Positions 51,557 to 60,841 of a stretch of DNA of 64,000 nucleotides are shown here, one piece after another. A program made the position numbers and the translations under genes. The notes under the pieces are model-generated. The model did no database searches. It saw only the letters and a program-made list of their open reading frames with translations, and was not told the DNA's origin. Each line of letters opens with the position of its first letter. Position 1 is the stretch's first letter. Source of the DNA: Bacteroidales bacterium UBA2714 (GTDB lineage Bacteria > Bacteroidota > Bacteroidia > Bacteroidales > P3); NCBI GenBank assembly GCA_002354035.1, contig DEKU01000020.1, forward strand, positions 39,815 through 103,814, in the 5' to 3' direction.

Positions 51557-54500
51557 ATGCATTTTACAAGCTATAAAATTGCGCTTTTAACCCTTGTGGT
51601 GGCGTTTCTTTTCCCGCTGAAGGCTGGGGGACAGCCGACGGTGGTGCATGGGTATGAGTTTACAACGGGAGTGGATTCGTCGCTGTGGGTCGATATGAGT
51701 CATTCTACCTCTTGGTGTTTGGGCAGTGAGATGTGTTACGAGCTTCCGTTTACGTTTTTCTGGGGTGACGATTATCGGAAGGTGCAAGTGTTTCGTGATG
51801 GGTCGATGCTTTTTGTCAGGCAAGCGGTGGACTCCATTTTTCTGCCCTACGTTTATTTCCCTTCGGATTTGCCATCTATGAGTCTTTTTTCCTCAAACCC
51901 GGCAGCGGGTGTATTCCCGTGCAGGAATAGGCTTATTAATACTTTGGATTTGCCGTTTATGCAGACGATGGAGACCGATTCGGTATCCTGCCCGCCAGGA
52001 CAACGTATGGTTGTTTTCCAGTTGGGCAGTTTTTTGAACAACGGGGTGGTCAACAGGTTCCAGATTCAGTTCAGGGAGGAGGATAATTCGCTGACATTAG
52101 TGTATGGCCCCCAGGAGTTTCAACCTCCTGTTTTTTCGCAGGTGGGGCTGACGTTGGATACATCTCACATCATTTTCATAAACCCCCTTAGCCATACGGC
52201 TTTGGCTGTGCAACCCGCGCTTCAGCATGTGTGGCCAGGTGCGTACCGCTATTACCGTTTTACGCCATCGGACACGTTGTGCTGTGAACCGAGGAATTTG
52301 AGTGTGCAGGAATTAGGGCTGTATGGCTCGCCCAGAGTGCGGTTGCATTGGCATGGGTGTATGCTGGCGGAAAGATATGAGGTGGAGTACGGCCCAGAAG
52401 GTTTTGCGGAGGGGGAGGGGACGCTGCTTTCGGTTACGGACACGCAAGTTGTAATCCGTGGATTGCAGGCCGATAGGGTCTATGAAGCGCGTGTGCGCAG
52501 TGTGTGTCCGTTGTCGGAGACTGGTTGGGTCAGCACGGTGTTCAGGTCGACTTGTACCAGAAGGTTGTTCTATGACCATCTTTATGCCGATAGTGTGAAG
52601 TGCTGCACGGGTACTTTTCGCACCCCTTCGGGTGTCTGGTCGCCTCAGAATGTGGTGGATTTCGGAAATACCTCGATATCTTCGAGGCATACGGTTCACA
52701 GGGATACGGCTGAGAGGGACAGCCGCACGAACTATCTATTGCGCACGGTGCCAGAGGGGTACTGCTCGTCGGTGCGCTTGGGCAATTGGAGGAATGGGAG
52801 TGAACAGGAGTCCATCACCTATACGCTGGCTGTTGATACCAATCAGTTCGGCTTGCTGGTTTTGCGTTATGCGGTGGTGGAGCAGAATCCCGGCCATCCG
52901 CCGGAAGAACAGCCGCGCTTCGAGTTTGAGATCACTGACACAGCTGGAGTCCGGATTAGCGATTGCTATTATGGCAATTTTGTGTCGGGCGATTCGTCGG
53001 GATGGAATATCGGGGAGATCAATGTGGTGTGGCGCGACTGGGAGGCTGTGGGCGTGGACTTGTCTCCTCTTCACGGGCAGACTATTAATGTGACTCTATC
53101 CAATTATGACTGCGCTCACGGAGCACATTACGGCTATGCGTATTTCGTGTTGGAGGCTGTTGACAAGAATATCTTTGTGGAGAGCTGCGGCGATATAGAC
53201 TCGAGTATGCTTTACGCTCCTGACGGTTTTTCCTATCGGTGGTATTCGATGGACGACACGACGACCACGCTCTCCACCTCACGCTCCTGTCTTGCCACTT
53301 CGCGGGGTGTGTATAAGTGTCACATGACTTATCAGTTGTCCGGACAGGAGTGCGGATTCACTTCGTCGGCATTCGTGGGCGGGCGTTATCCAGCGGCGGC
53401 TTTCGCAATGAGACAGCTGGATTCATGTGGGTCAACAGTACATTTCGAGAACCTCAGCTCGGTGGCACGCGACTCGAACCTTTCGCAGCTGACCGCTTAT
53501 CCCTGCGATGAGTACCGCTGGGATTTCGGCGACGGGACTTCGTCGACTACTCCCAGCCCCACCCATGTTTTTGGCGAAGGGACGTTCAGGGTGACGCTCT
53601 ATGCCATACTTGGAGGGGGTGAGTGTGTGGACTCGGCGAGCCAGACGGTCACGGTGGCGTTGGGACATGACACGGTTTATGCCTCGATTTGCGAGGGGGA
53701 GGAGTATGACTTTTTTGGACGAAGACTGACAAGGGAGGGTGAGTATCAGCATCAGGATAGCTGCCTGCTGACGACGCTCATGCTTCGGGTGAACCCTGTC
53801 TACGCCACAGAGGTTGTGGACTCGTTTGCGGCGGGCGGAATCTTTCGGTGGAATGGCGAGATGTACGACGAAGCTGGGGTGTACACAAGGAATCTCGTCA
53901 GCACTATGGGCTGCGACAGTCTGGTCACCTTGCGTCTGAGTTGTGTCACCCAAATTGATACGGTGGTCTGCTCGTCTTCGCTTCCGGTAGTGTGGCGCGG
54001 TGTTCTTTTCGAAGTTGAGGGAGCGGACACTTTAAGGCACAGGGTTTATGAGGGAGCCGACAGTGTCTGGGTGTTCGCGCTACGGGTCTTGGTGCCGCCT
54101 GAACTGAGTGTGGAGGCTGAGCCGTTCTGCCACTTGCCGGGAGGATATAGCATCATGCTGCCCGACTCGCTGTGCTACCGCTTTACCGCTTCGCCCGTCG
54201 ACTCGGCATTGCCTCTGGGATGGGTGAGGGGTACCGAAACGGAGTGGCCCCTGCTGCTTACCCCACGCAGCCCGACTCGCTACTGTTTGGAGGCCGAGCG
54301 GTGTGACACAATCCATTGCCCGTGGCGCGACACACTGCTGCTCAACCCTATTGAGACGGTGGTGGCGGGAATTTCGGTCTCTCCTCGATGGTTGGATTTG
54401 GAACACTTGGAGTTTACGGCCTTCGACGTGACCGCCATGGCTCATGAACGCAGCTGGTTCTTGAACGGGACGCTTTGGCCGGAAGGAGACAGTGTCCTCA

Positions 54501-54871
54501 CCTATCAGGCTTCGATCACCGATGACAGTGTGACGGTGATGTTGGTGGCAAGCACGCCCGACTGTAGCGACACGGCGCGTGCCGTGGTGCCTGTAAGGGT
54601 GCAGAGCTTGTGGTTCCCCAATGTCTTCACACCTGATTTGCCGACGAACTACCGTTTCCGCGGTTATGGGGTGAATGTGAAGGATTACGACTTGCAAGTG
54701 TTCACCCGTTGGGGCGACTGCATTTTCCACACCAAGAACCTTGAAGAGGGTTGGGACGGAACATACCGCGGGGTGAAGAGTCCGGAGTCGGCCTACGCCT
54801 ACCTCTGCCACTACACCACACTGGAGGGCAAGCCAGAGGTGATGGCTGGCACAGTGACGCTTGTGAGGTAA
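51557..54871 (+). CDS. Large surface protein with FN3 and PKD domains and type B T9SS signal
   Basis: A 1104-residue exported protein, start taken at MHFTSYKIALLTLVVAFLF (signal peptide, cut after AGGQ); ATG at 51533 is an alternative. Domains: an N-terminal beta region (30-230), fibronectin III-like (about 236-335, ERYEVEYGPEGFAEG ... GLQADRVYEARVRSV), a galactose-binding-like sandwich (about 370-540), a PKD domain (about 650-700, YRWDFGDGTSSTTPSPTHVFGEGTF), a series of short beta modules with VYASICEGEEYDFFGR and related repeats, and a type B sorting domain (last 90 residues, WFPNVFTPDLPTNYRF ... WDGTYRG), as in gliding-motility C-terminal proteins. Predicted to be a T9SS-exported adhesin-like surface protein. 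Confidence 0.9.
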   Translation: MHFTSYKIALLTLVVAFLFPLKAGGQPTVVHGYEFTTGVDSSLWVDMSHSTSWCLGSEMCYELPFTFFWGDDYRKVQVFRDGSMLFVRQAVDSIFLPYVYFPSDLPSMSLFSSNPAAGVFPCRNRLINTLDLPFMQTMETDSVSCPPGQRMVVFQLGSFLNNGVVNRFQIQFREEDNSLTLVYGPQEFQPPVFSQVGLTLDTSHIIFINPLSHTALAVQPALQHVWPGAYRYYRFTPSDTLCCEPRNLSVQELGLYGSPRVRLHWHGCMLAERYEVEYGPEGFAEGEGTLLSVTDTQVVIRGLQADRVYEARVRSVCPLSETGWVSTVFRSTCTRRLFYDHLYADSVKCCTGTFRTPSGVWSPQNVVDFGNTSISSRHTVHRDTAERDSRTNYLLRTVPEGYCSSVRLGNWRNGSEQESITYTLAVDTNQFGLLVLRYAVVEQNPGHPPEEQPRFEFEITDTAGVRISDCYYGNFVSGDSSGWNIGEINVVWRDWEAVGVDLSPLHGQTINVTLSNYDCAHGAHYGYAYFVLEAVDKNIFVESCGDIDSSMLYAPDGFSYRWYSMDDTTTTLSTSRSCLATSRGVYKCHMTYQLSGQECGFTSSAFVGGRYPAAAFAMRQLDSCGSTVHFENLSSVARDSNLSQLTAYPCDEYRWDFGDGTSSTTPSPTHVFGEGTFRVTLYAILGGGECVDSASQTVTVALGHDTVYASICEGEEYDFFGRRLTREGEYQHQDSCLLTTLMLRVNPVYATEVVDSFAAGGIFRWNGEMYDEAGVYTRNLVSTMGCDSLVTLRLSCVTQIDTVVCSSSLPVVWRGVLFEVEGADTLRHRVYEGADSVWVFALRVLVPPELSVEAEPFCHLPGGYSIMLPDSLCYRFTASPVDSALPLGWVRGTETEWPLLLTPRSPTRYCLEAERCDTIHCPWRDTLLLNPIETVVAGISVSPRWLDLEHLEFTAFDVTAMAHERSWFLNGTLWPEGDSVLTYQASITDDSVTVMLVASTPDCSDTARAVVPVRVQSLWFPNVFTPDLPTNYRFRGYGVNVKDYDLQVFTRWGDCIFHTKNLEEGWDGTYRGVKSPESAYAYLCHYTTLEGKPEVMAGTVTLVR

Positions 54872-54889
54872 TGACGAGCAGAGCCCGGG

Positions 54890-55825
54890 TTACTTTCTGT
54901 TCAGGTATTGCTTGACGTGGTCGAAGACAATGTCGGCCCGGATGTCGAAAGCCTCGCGCGAGGCGTAGCCGATATGGGGTACGCATACACAGTTGGGCGC
55001 ACTGAGCAGAGGATGATCAGTGGGCAGAGGAGGCTCTTTCTCATACACGTCGATTCCGGCACCGGCTATGCGGTGTTCCTTTAGGGCTTCGGCCAAGGCC
55101 TGGATGTCCACCACATTGCCCCGGGCGGTGTTGATCAGTATGGCGGTGGGCTTCATCATGGCGATGCGCTCGCGGCTGATGAGGTGATGGGTCTCGGCTG
55201 TCATGGGCACATGCAAGGTCACTATGTCGCTGCGCTGCATCAGGGTGTCGAGGTCGGTGTATTCCACGCCCATCTGCTCCACATCGGCATGACGACTGCG
55301 GTTGTAGGCCTTCACCTTGCAGCCGAAGGCAAGCAAGAGCCGGATGGTGGCGGTGCCGATGGCACCAGTGCCTACCACACCTACGGTCTTGCCCCTCAGC
55401 TCGCGTCCCAGGAATGCTCCGCGGCCTTCGCCCTGGCGGATGGCGGCATCGAGGCTCGTGACGCGCCGCAGCACGTCGAGCATCAGTCCAACGGCCAGCT
55501 CACTCACCGCCGTGGTGGAATAGCCCGCAGCGTTCTGCACCTCGATGTGGTGTTCCTGGCAGTAGGCCAAGTCTATATGGTCCAACCCGGTGAAAGCCAC
55601 CGAGAGGTACTGGAGTTTGGGACATTGGCTGAGCACGGCGGCTGGCAGGGGGATATTGGATATTACGGCTATGTCGGCATCACACATGCGGGCGACCAGT
55701 GCGGCGGCATCTTCGTTGCGGTCCATATGGTAGACAAACTCGTGTCCCTCCGTGGCCATTCCCTGTTTAATCTCTTCGAAATGCTCTTGGCTTATGCCCA
55801 GAGGCTCTACACATACTATTTTCAT
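54890..55825 (-). CDS. D-2-hydroxyacid dehydrogenase (NAD-dependent)
   Basis: A 311-residue cytoplasmic oxidoreductase of the D-isomer 2-hydroxyacid dehydrogenase family. NAD-binding loop VGVVGTGAIGTATIRLL (about 145), catalytic Arg in LINTARGNVVD, Glu in DVYEKEPPLP, and His in PHIGYASREA. Family members act on D-lactate, glycerate, hydroxypyruvate or phosphoglycerate; the substrate is not decided here. It is not the SerA of the window, which is next to serC. It starts 14 bases after the flavin reductase-like gene and converges on the T9SS gene, whose stop is 18 bases away. Confidence 0.9.
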   Translation of the reverse strand: MKIVCVEPLGISQEHFEEIKQGMATEGHEFVYHMDRNEDAAALVARMCDADIAVISNIPLPAAVLSQCPKLQYLSVAFTGLDHIDLAYCQEHHIEVQNAAGYSTTAVSELAVGLMLDVLRRVTSLDAAIRQGEGRGAFLGRELRGKTVGVVGTGAIGTATIRLLLAFGCKVKAYNRSRHADVEQMGVEYTDLDTLMQRSDIVTLHVPMTAETHHLISRERIAMMKPTAILINTARGNVVDIQALAEALKEHRIAGAGIDVYEKEPPLPTDHPLLSAPNCVCVPHIGYASREAFDIRADIVFDHVKQYLNRK

Positions 55826-55839
55826 GACGGGTGAAAGAT

Positions 55840-56421
55840 TTATTTCTTGTTGTGTCGGTTGTTCTTCTTCACGCTGAAACCAAAACTGCCCAGTTTCTGG
55901 CCCAGTGTATAGTATTTGCCATGCGAGTAGGCTATGGGTCCCGCGTGGTTCAGTTGGAAAGCCCCGGTGCTCTTGTCAATCAGTCTTTCGTCGGCGTCTA
56001 CGGCCACCACGCGGGCCATAAACATGTCGTGGCTGCCCAGAGGCCTCACCTCCATCACCTGGCATTCTATGTTCAACGGACTTTCGGCAATCAAGGGGGC
56101 TTTCACCACCTGTCCGGTTTCCGGGGTGAGGTGCATCTCTTTGAACTTGTCGTAGTCTCTCCCGCTCCGCACCCCGCACCAGTCGGTGGCGCGGCAAAGC
56201 TCCTCGGTCGTGAGGTTGATGACAAATTCGCCGGTGCGTTTGATAATGTCATACGAGTGCCGCTCATGCCGCACCGATATATAGCATAGTGGGGGTTCGG
56301 TGCAGAGTGTCCCAGTCCATGCCACAGTGATGATGTTGTAGTTCTCTGGCTCGTCGCCGCAACTCACCATCACTGCGGGCAGCGGATAGATCAGTGTGCC
56401 GGGCTTGAAAGGGACTTTCAT
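55840..56421 (-). CDS. Flavin reductase-like FMN-binding split-barrel protein
   Basis: A 193-residue protein of the flavin reductase/FMN-binding family: GTLIYPLPAVMVSCG, NIITVAWTGTLCTEPPLCYISVR, YDIIKRTGEFVINLTTEELC. Enzymes of this fold bind FMN and reduce flavins or act as flavoproteins; the Bacteroidota and archaeal members with a CT.PP.CYISV segment are often of unknown substrate. It sits 11 bases after dnaA and 14 before the dehydrogenase gene, all on one strand, so it is probably transcribed with dnaA. Confidence 0.88.
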   Translation of the reverse strand: MKVPFKPGTLIYPLPAVMVSCGDEPENYNIITVAWTGTLCTEPPLCYISVRHERHSYDIIKRTGEFVINLTTEELCRATDWCGVRSGRDYDKFKEMHLTPETGQVVKAPLIAESPLNIECQVMEVRPLGSHDMFMARVVAVDADERLIDKSTGAFQLNHAGPIAYSHGKYYTLGQKLGSFGFSVKKNNRHNKK

Positions 56422-56432
56422 GATGTCGCGCC

Positions 56433-57914
56433 TTATTCCTTGAATTTCTTGTCTAACTCTTCAATCCAGAAACGGAATTGCTTGTCGGTCGCGGCCAGGT
56501 TGGAAACCGTCTTGCAGGCGTGCAGAACGGTGGCGTGGTCCTTATTGCCGCACTGCAGGCCTATGATGGCCAGCGACGACTTGGTGAGCTTCTTGGCATA
56601 GTACATGGTCAGCTGGCGTGCCTGGACAATCTCGCGCTTGCGGGTGCGGGACTGGATGCTCTCGATGGGGATGTTGAAATAGTCGCACACCACCTTCTGG
56701 ATGTAGTCTATTGTCACCTCCCGATTGGTACTCTTCACAAACTTGTCCACCATCTGGCGGGCCAGGTCGATGGTGATGTCGCGGTGGTTCAGTGACGACT
56801 GTGCCATGAGCGATATCAGCGCTCCCTCCAGCTCGCGGACGTTCGTGTTGATATTGTAGGCGATGTACTCTATCACCTCATCGGGCATCTCCACACCGTC
56901 GTTGGCCAGTTTTTGGCGCAGGATGCTCATGCGGGTCTCCACGTCGGGCGGCAGCAGTTCGGCGGCCAGTCCCCATTTCAGGCGCGAAGTGAGGCGTGTC
57001 TCTAACCCTTGCAGCTCGCTCGGAGCCTTGTCGCTGGTGATGATAATCTGCTTGTTGGCCTGGTGCAGGGTATTGAAGATGTGGAAGAAGGCCTCCTGTG
57101 TGCGACCAGCCTTGTTGCTCCAGAACTGGATATCGTCCACTATCAGCACATCAATCATCTCGTAGAAGTGCACAAAGTCCGATGTGGTGCCGCTGCGGCC
57201 CGCATCCATATACTGCTGCATGAATTGCTCAGAGGTGACATATAGCACAGTCAGTTCGGGGTGCAGCTCCTTGGTCTTCAATCCTATTGCATTGGCCAAA
57301 TGGGTCTTGCCGAGCCCCACTCCCCCATGCAGCATCAAGGGGTTGAACGCTGTCTTGCCGGGCTTCTCGGCCACGGCATAGCCTGCCGCGCGGGCCAGAC
57401 GGTTGCACTCGCCCTCTACATAATTGTGCAGTGTGTACGACGAACTCAGCTGCGAGTTGATGCGCACCTTCTGGATGCCCGGAATCACAAAAGGATTGGG
57501 TATCTCGCGCGTGTCGCCGCGCCTGATGTCCATAGGCACATCGCGTGGCTGGTTCACGGTCGACTGCTTCCCTGTCGAAGGCATGCGTGTGGTCAGCGGC
57601 TTGTCGGCTATGCTGGTGTCCATCACCACGCTGTACTGAAGGCATGCGTCGTTGCCCAGCGTCAGCTGTATGGCGCGTTTCAGCAGGTCGGCATAGTTCT
57701 GCTCCAACCATTCATAGAAGAACGGGCTGGGCACCTTTATTATTAAGGTGCTGCCATCAAGTTTCATCGGAACGATAGGCTCAAACCATGTGCTGAACAC
57801 CTTCTCATTCTCTTTCCCGGTCAGGTTGTCCTTGATAAAACCAAGGCACTCTTCCCATACTTTTTGGTAGTCCTTCTCCATCCTCGTGCTGTTTGTTTCG
57901 TTATTGTTGTTCAT
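56433..57914 (-). CDS. dnaA: Chromosomal replication initiator DnaA
   Basis: A 493-residue initiator. Start set at the ATG complementary to 57912-57914 (MNNNNETNSTRMEKDYQ); the frame runs on to 58025 but adds a non-conserved Arg-rich segment. Domain I about 15-85 (YQKVWEECLGFIKDN ... FFYEWLEQNYADLLK), a linker, the AAA+ domain with Walker A HGGVGLGKTHLANAIG (about 195) and Walker B VLIVDDIQFWSNK, sensor SRLKWGLAAEL, and domain IV with the helix-turn-helix ending CGNKDHATVLHACKTV. Binds DnaA boxes at oriC and melts the origin. The 824-base spacer upstream is a natural place to look for oriC. Confidence 0.97.
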   Translation of the reverse strand: MNNNNETNSTRMEKDYQKVWEECLGFIKDNLTGKENEKVFSTWFEPIVPMKLDGSTLIIKVPSPFFYEWLEQNYADLLKRAIQLTLGNDACLQYSVVMDTSIADKPLTTRMPSTGKQSTVNQPRDVPMDIRRGDTREIPNPFVIPGIQKVRINSQLSSSYTLHNYVEGECNRLARAAGYAVAEKPGKTAFNPLMLHGGVGLGKTHLANAIGLKTKELHPELTVLYVTSEQFMQQYMDAGRSGTTSDFVHFYEMIDVLIVDDIQFWSNKAGRTQEAFFHIFNTLHQANKQIIITSDKAPSELQGLETRLTSRLKWGLAAELLPPDVETRMSILRQKLANDGVEMPDEVIEYIAYNINTNVRELEGALISLMAQSSLNHRDITIDLARQMVDKFVKSTNREVTIDYIQKVVCDYFNIPIESIQSRTRKREIVQARQLTMYYAKKLTKSSLAIIGLQCGNKDHATVLHACKTVSNLAATDKQFRFWIEELDKKFKE

Positions 57915-58070
57915 TTTGCTTCGTTTCTCTTTTTGTGGCCTGCGGCGGTCTGCGGCGCGGCCTTTACTGTTTTTCAAACACCGGCTTGTTGAAAAGCTCA
58001 GCCCCCTGCACTGTCTCTGTTCCACTTATGAAGCATCCCTCGGACGATGTTTACAATGCAAAAATGCAAC

Positions 58071-58078
58071 AAAAATAT
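58071..58078 (-). promoter_or_regulatory. -7 box upstream of dnaA
   Basis: Minus-strand TATTTTTG, matching TAnnTTTG, about 157 bases before the chosen dnaA ATG. Confidence 0.4.
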
Positions 58079-58435
58079 CACCTGTCAAGGTGAAAAATAA
58101 ATTTGCACATTTCGCGAAAAAAATGTAAAGCAACGGCACTCTCGGCACTCACTTGCCAACCTCCTACCCCTCAAAAAAACTGAAAAATAATCTTTTTGCT
58201 TTCGAAGGCCCATTTTTCGGCCGTGTAAAATACGATTTTTTCCCCATTTTTCAAAAAATTTTTTCGACTTTTCATCCCTGGAACGCCATTTTGTTGATAA
58301 GCCAACCAACTTGTTGACCAATAGTCCAATATTATTTAATATCTATCCTAACGTGCCGATATTAAGCGGTTTGCGTACAATTATCTGATAATCATTGCCC
58401 ACTCTTCCACCCCTCTTTTTTTAACTCCCTAATCC

Positions 58436-58488
58436 TCAAAAGTATGTTTTTTTATTCACACATTCCAGTTCAAAAGTATATTTTTTTT
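58436..58488 (-). repeat. Direct repeats each holding a minus-strand -7 box
   Basis: TCAAAAGTATGTTTTTTT (58436-58453) and TCAAAAGTATATTTTTTTT (58470-58488), 34 bases apart. Each contains CAAAAGTA, which read on the minus strand is TACTTTTG, a TAnnTTTG box (58437-58444 and 58471-58478). They may be tandem promoters directed toward dnaA. Confidence 0.5.
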
Positions 58489-58668
58489 CACCCCCTCCCG
58501 GAGTTAGAAAAAATGCCTCTCCATCCCTCCCCCTCCCTTCGCCAGCACCGCCTCCGACGCCCTTTCCATCCTCCTGCGTCGCCCTGTTATTCCCCCTCGG
58601 CACCACCTCCCCGCACAGCCCAAAATATTTTTTTCAAAGAAATAACTCATTATTATAAAAAAAAAGAG

Positions 58669-58676
58669 TACCTTTG
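58669..58676 (+). promoter_or_regulatory. -7 box for serC
   Basis: TACCTTTG, exact to TAnnTTTG, 62 bases before the serC ATG. No TTG at the -33 distance. Confidence 0.5.
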
Positions 58677-58738
58677 CAAATCGAATCAACAAGACAAAAA
58701 ACACAGAAAACAATATAAAACTTTTAAATTCAAATCAA

Positions 58739-59854
58739 ATGAAAACAGCTTATAATTTCAATGCAGGCCCTTGCGTCCTGCCCAAAGAGGCCATCGAGTC
58801 CACCATTGCCGCCATCCGCGACTTTGACAACACCGGTATCGGCCTCCTCGAAATCTCTCACCGCACCCCCGGTTGGGAGCGCACCATGGAAGAAACCCGC
58901 CAGCTCTGGCGCGACCTCCTCAACATCCCCGCTGAGTACGAAATCCTCTTCCTCGGTGGTGGTGCCAGCACCGGCTTCATGGATGTCCCCGCCAACCTGC
59001 TGAACAAAAAAGCCGCCTATCTCCAGACCGGCGTCTGGGCCAAGAAAGCCGCCAAAGAGGCCAAGAACTTCGGCGAGACCGTAATCGTCGCCTCCAGCGA
59101 GGACAAGACCTACAGCTACATCCCCAAGGGTTGGACCGTCCCTGCCGACGCCGACTACTTCCACATCACTACCAACAACACCATCTATGGTACCGAAATC
59201 CGCAAGGACTTCGCCCCTAACGAAATCAACAACGTGATGCTTGTCGCCGACATGAGTTCCGACATCATGAGCCGTCCCGTCGACGTGAAGAAATACGGCC
59301 TCATCTACGGTGGTGCCCAGAAGAACGTCGGCCCTGCCGGTGTCACCTTCTACATCGTCCGCAAAGACATCCTCGGCAAAATCACCGACCGCCAGTACAT
59401 GAACCCCCTCCCCACCATGGTTGACTTCCGCACCCACGCTGCCGAAGAGGCCAAGAACATCTCCATGTTCAACACTCCTCCCGTGAGCGCCATCTTCGTC
59501 ATGCACGAGACCTTGAAGTGGGTTAAGAACACCATCGGCGGCGTAGCCGAGATGGAAAAAATCAACCTCAAGAAGAGCGCCATGCTCTACGAGGAAATCG
59601 ACCGCAACAGCATGTTCCGCGGCACCGCCGAGAAGGAAGACCGCTCCATCATGAACCACTGCTGGGTCATGGCCGAGGGTCGCGAGAACCTCCAGGACGC
59701 CTTCATGGCCTTCGCCAAGGAGCGCGGCATGGTCGGCATCAAGGGCCACCGCAGCGTCGGCGGCTTCCGCGCCAGCCTCTACAACGCTTGCCCCGTCGAG
59801 GCCGTCGAGGCTCTCATCCAGTGCATGCAGGACTTTGAGAAAGCTAACAAATAA
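58739..59854 (+). CDS. serC: Phosphoserine aminotransferase
   Basis: A 371-residue PLP enzyme converting 3-phosphohydroxypyruvate to phosphoserine (also acting in pyridoxine synthesis in some bacteria). Starts NFNAGPCVLPKEAIE; phosphate-binding FLGGGASTGFMDVP; Schiff-base Lys K195 in YGGAQKNVGPAG; C-terminal GIKGHRSVGGFRASLYNA. Normal length. The coding strand is strongly C-rich in third positions, unlike the G/T-rich terC further along. It is followed by serA after 66 bases that contain a hairpin, making a serine pathway pair. Confidence 0.97.
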   Translation: MKTAYNFNAGPCVLPKEAIESTIAAIRDFDNTGIGLLEISHRTPGWERTMEETRQLWRDLLNIPAEYEILFLGGGASTGFMDVPANLLNKKAAYLQTGVWAKKAAKEAKNFGETVIVASSEDKTYSYIPKGWTVPADADYFHITTNNTIYGTEIRKDFAPNEINNVMLVADMSSDIMSRPVDVKKYGLIYGGAQKNVGPAGVTFYIVRKDILGKITDRQYMNPLPTMVDFRTHAAEEAKNISMFNTPPVSAIFVMHETLKWVKNTIGGVAEMEKINLKKSAMLYEEIDRNSMFRGTAEKEDRSIMNHCWVMAEGRENLQDAFMAFAKERGMVGIKGHRSVGGFRASLYNACPVEAVEALIQCMQDFEKANK

Positions 59855-59865
59855 AAATCATCAAC

Positions 59866-59894
59866 AGGAAATCCTATGCCTCATAGGATTTCCT
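59866..59894 (+). terminator. Perfect 13-bp hairpin between serC and serA
   Basis: AGGAAATCCTATG pairs exactly with its complement around a CCT loop, 12 bases past the serC stop. The following bases (ACCTTTAATAA) give only a weak T tract, so it may be a leaky terminator or processing site adjusting serA against serC. Confidence 0.6.
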
Positions 59895-59920
59895 ACCTTT
59901 AATAATAGTAAAGCAATAAC

Positions 59921-60841
59921 ATGAAAGTATTAGTTGCTACCGAGAAACCCTTCGCCAAAGTCGCCGTCGACGGTATCCGCGAAGTGGTTGAGAAGAATGG
60001 CCACACCCTGGCCCTCCTCGAAAAATATACCGACGTGAACGACTTCTACAAAGCCGTCGAAGATGCCGACGCCCTCATCGTCCGCTCCGACAAAGTCACC
60101 AAAGAGGTCATCGACCACGCCAAAAACCTCAAAATCGTGGTCCGCGCTGGCGCCGGCTACGACAACCTCGACCTCGAGGCCTGCACCGCCCGCGGCATCG
60201 TGGCTATGAACACCCCCGGTCAGAACAGCAACGCCGTGGCCGAACTCGTCATGGGCATGCTTGTCTACACCGTGCGTAATTTCTTCAACGGCAAATCCGG
60301 TTCCGAGCTCATGGGCAAAAAACTGGGTATCCTCGCCTTCGGCAACGTAGGCCGCAACGTGGCCCGCATAGCCAAGGGCTTCGGCATGGACGTCTATGCC
60401 TACGACGCCTTCCTCACCGCTGACCAAATCAACGAGTCCGGCATGGCCAAGGCCGTCGCCAACCAGGATGCACTCTTCGAAACCTGCGACGTGGTGTCCC
60501 TCCACATCCCCGCCACCGCCGAGACCAAGCAGAGCATCAACTACGCCCTCGTCAACAAGATGCACAAGGGCGGCATCCTCGTCAACAGCGCCCGTAAAGA
60601 GGTCATCAACGAGCCCGAACTGCTCAAACTCATGGCCGAGCGTACCGACCTCAAATACATCACCGACATCATGCCCGATGCCGACGCCGAATTCAAGGCG
60701 TTCGAAGGCCGCTACTTCGCCACTCCCAAAAAGATGGGTGCCCAGACAGAAGAGGCCAACATCAATGCCGGCATAGCCGCCGCCAACCAGATCAGCAACT
60801 TCTTCGCCACTGGTTGCACCAAATTCCAGGTGAACAAATAA
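59921..60841 (+). CDS. serA: D-3-phosphoglycerate dehydrogenase, short form without ACT domain
   Basis: A 306-residue NAD-dependent dehydrogenase beginning the serine pathway. Sequences: VVRAGAGYDNLDLEACTARGI, TPGQNSNAVAELVMGM, NAD loop ILAFGNVGRNVARIAKGF, LVNSARKEVINEPEL. The usual catalytic Arg is in NSARKEV. The C-terminal ACT or ASB regulatory domains of longer SerA proteins are absent, so feedback inhibition by serine through ACT is not expected. Identification as SerA rests largely on its place behind serC. Confidence 0.9.
   Translation: MKVLVATEKPFAKVAVDGIREVVEKNGHTLALLEKYTDVNDFYKAVEDADALIVRSDKVTKEVIDHAKNLKIVVRAGAGYDNLDLEACTARGIVAMNTPGQNSNAVAELVMGMLVYTVRNFFNGKSGSELMGKKLGILAFGNVGRNVARIAKGFGMDVYAYDAFLTADQINESGMAKAVANQDALFETCDVVSLHIPATAETKQSINYALVNKMHKGGILVNSARKEVINEPELLKLMAERTDLKYITDIMPDADAEFKAFEGRYFATPKKMGAQTEEANINAGIAAANQISNFFATGCTKFQVNK

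Larger units (their letters stand above)
57915..58738. other. 824-base AT-rich spacer between dnaA and serC, possible origin region
   Basis: No convincing gene. Divergent genes flank it: dnaA leaves to the left and serC to the right. It holds a minus-strand -7 box (58071-58078), a TGTTGATAA (58292-58300; a one-mismatch DnaA box TTATCAACA on the minus strand) with a weaker TGTTGACCA 20 bases on, an AT-rich tract (58220-58270), a small palindrome ATTATCTGATAAT near 58380, two direct repeats carrying -7 boxes (58436-58488) and the serC promoter box. Function as oriC is unproven. Confidence 0.4.
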
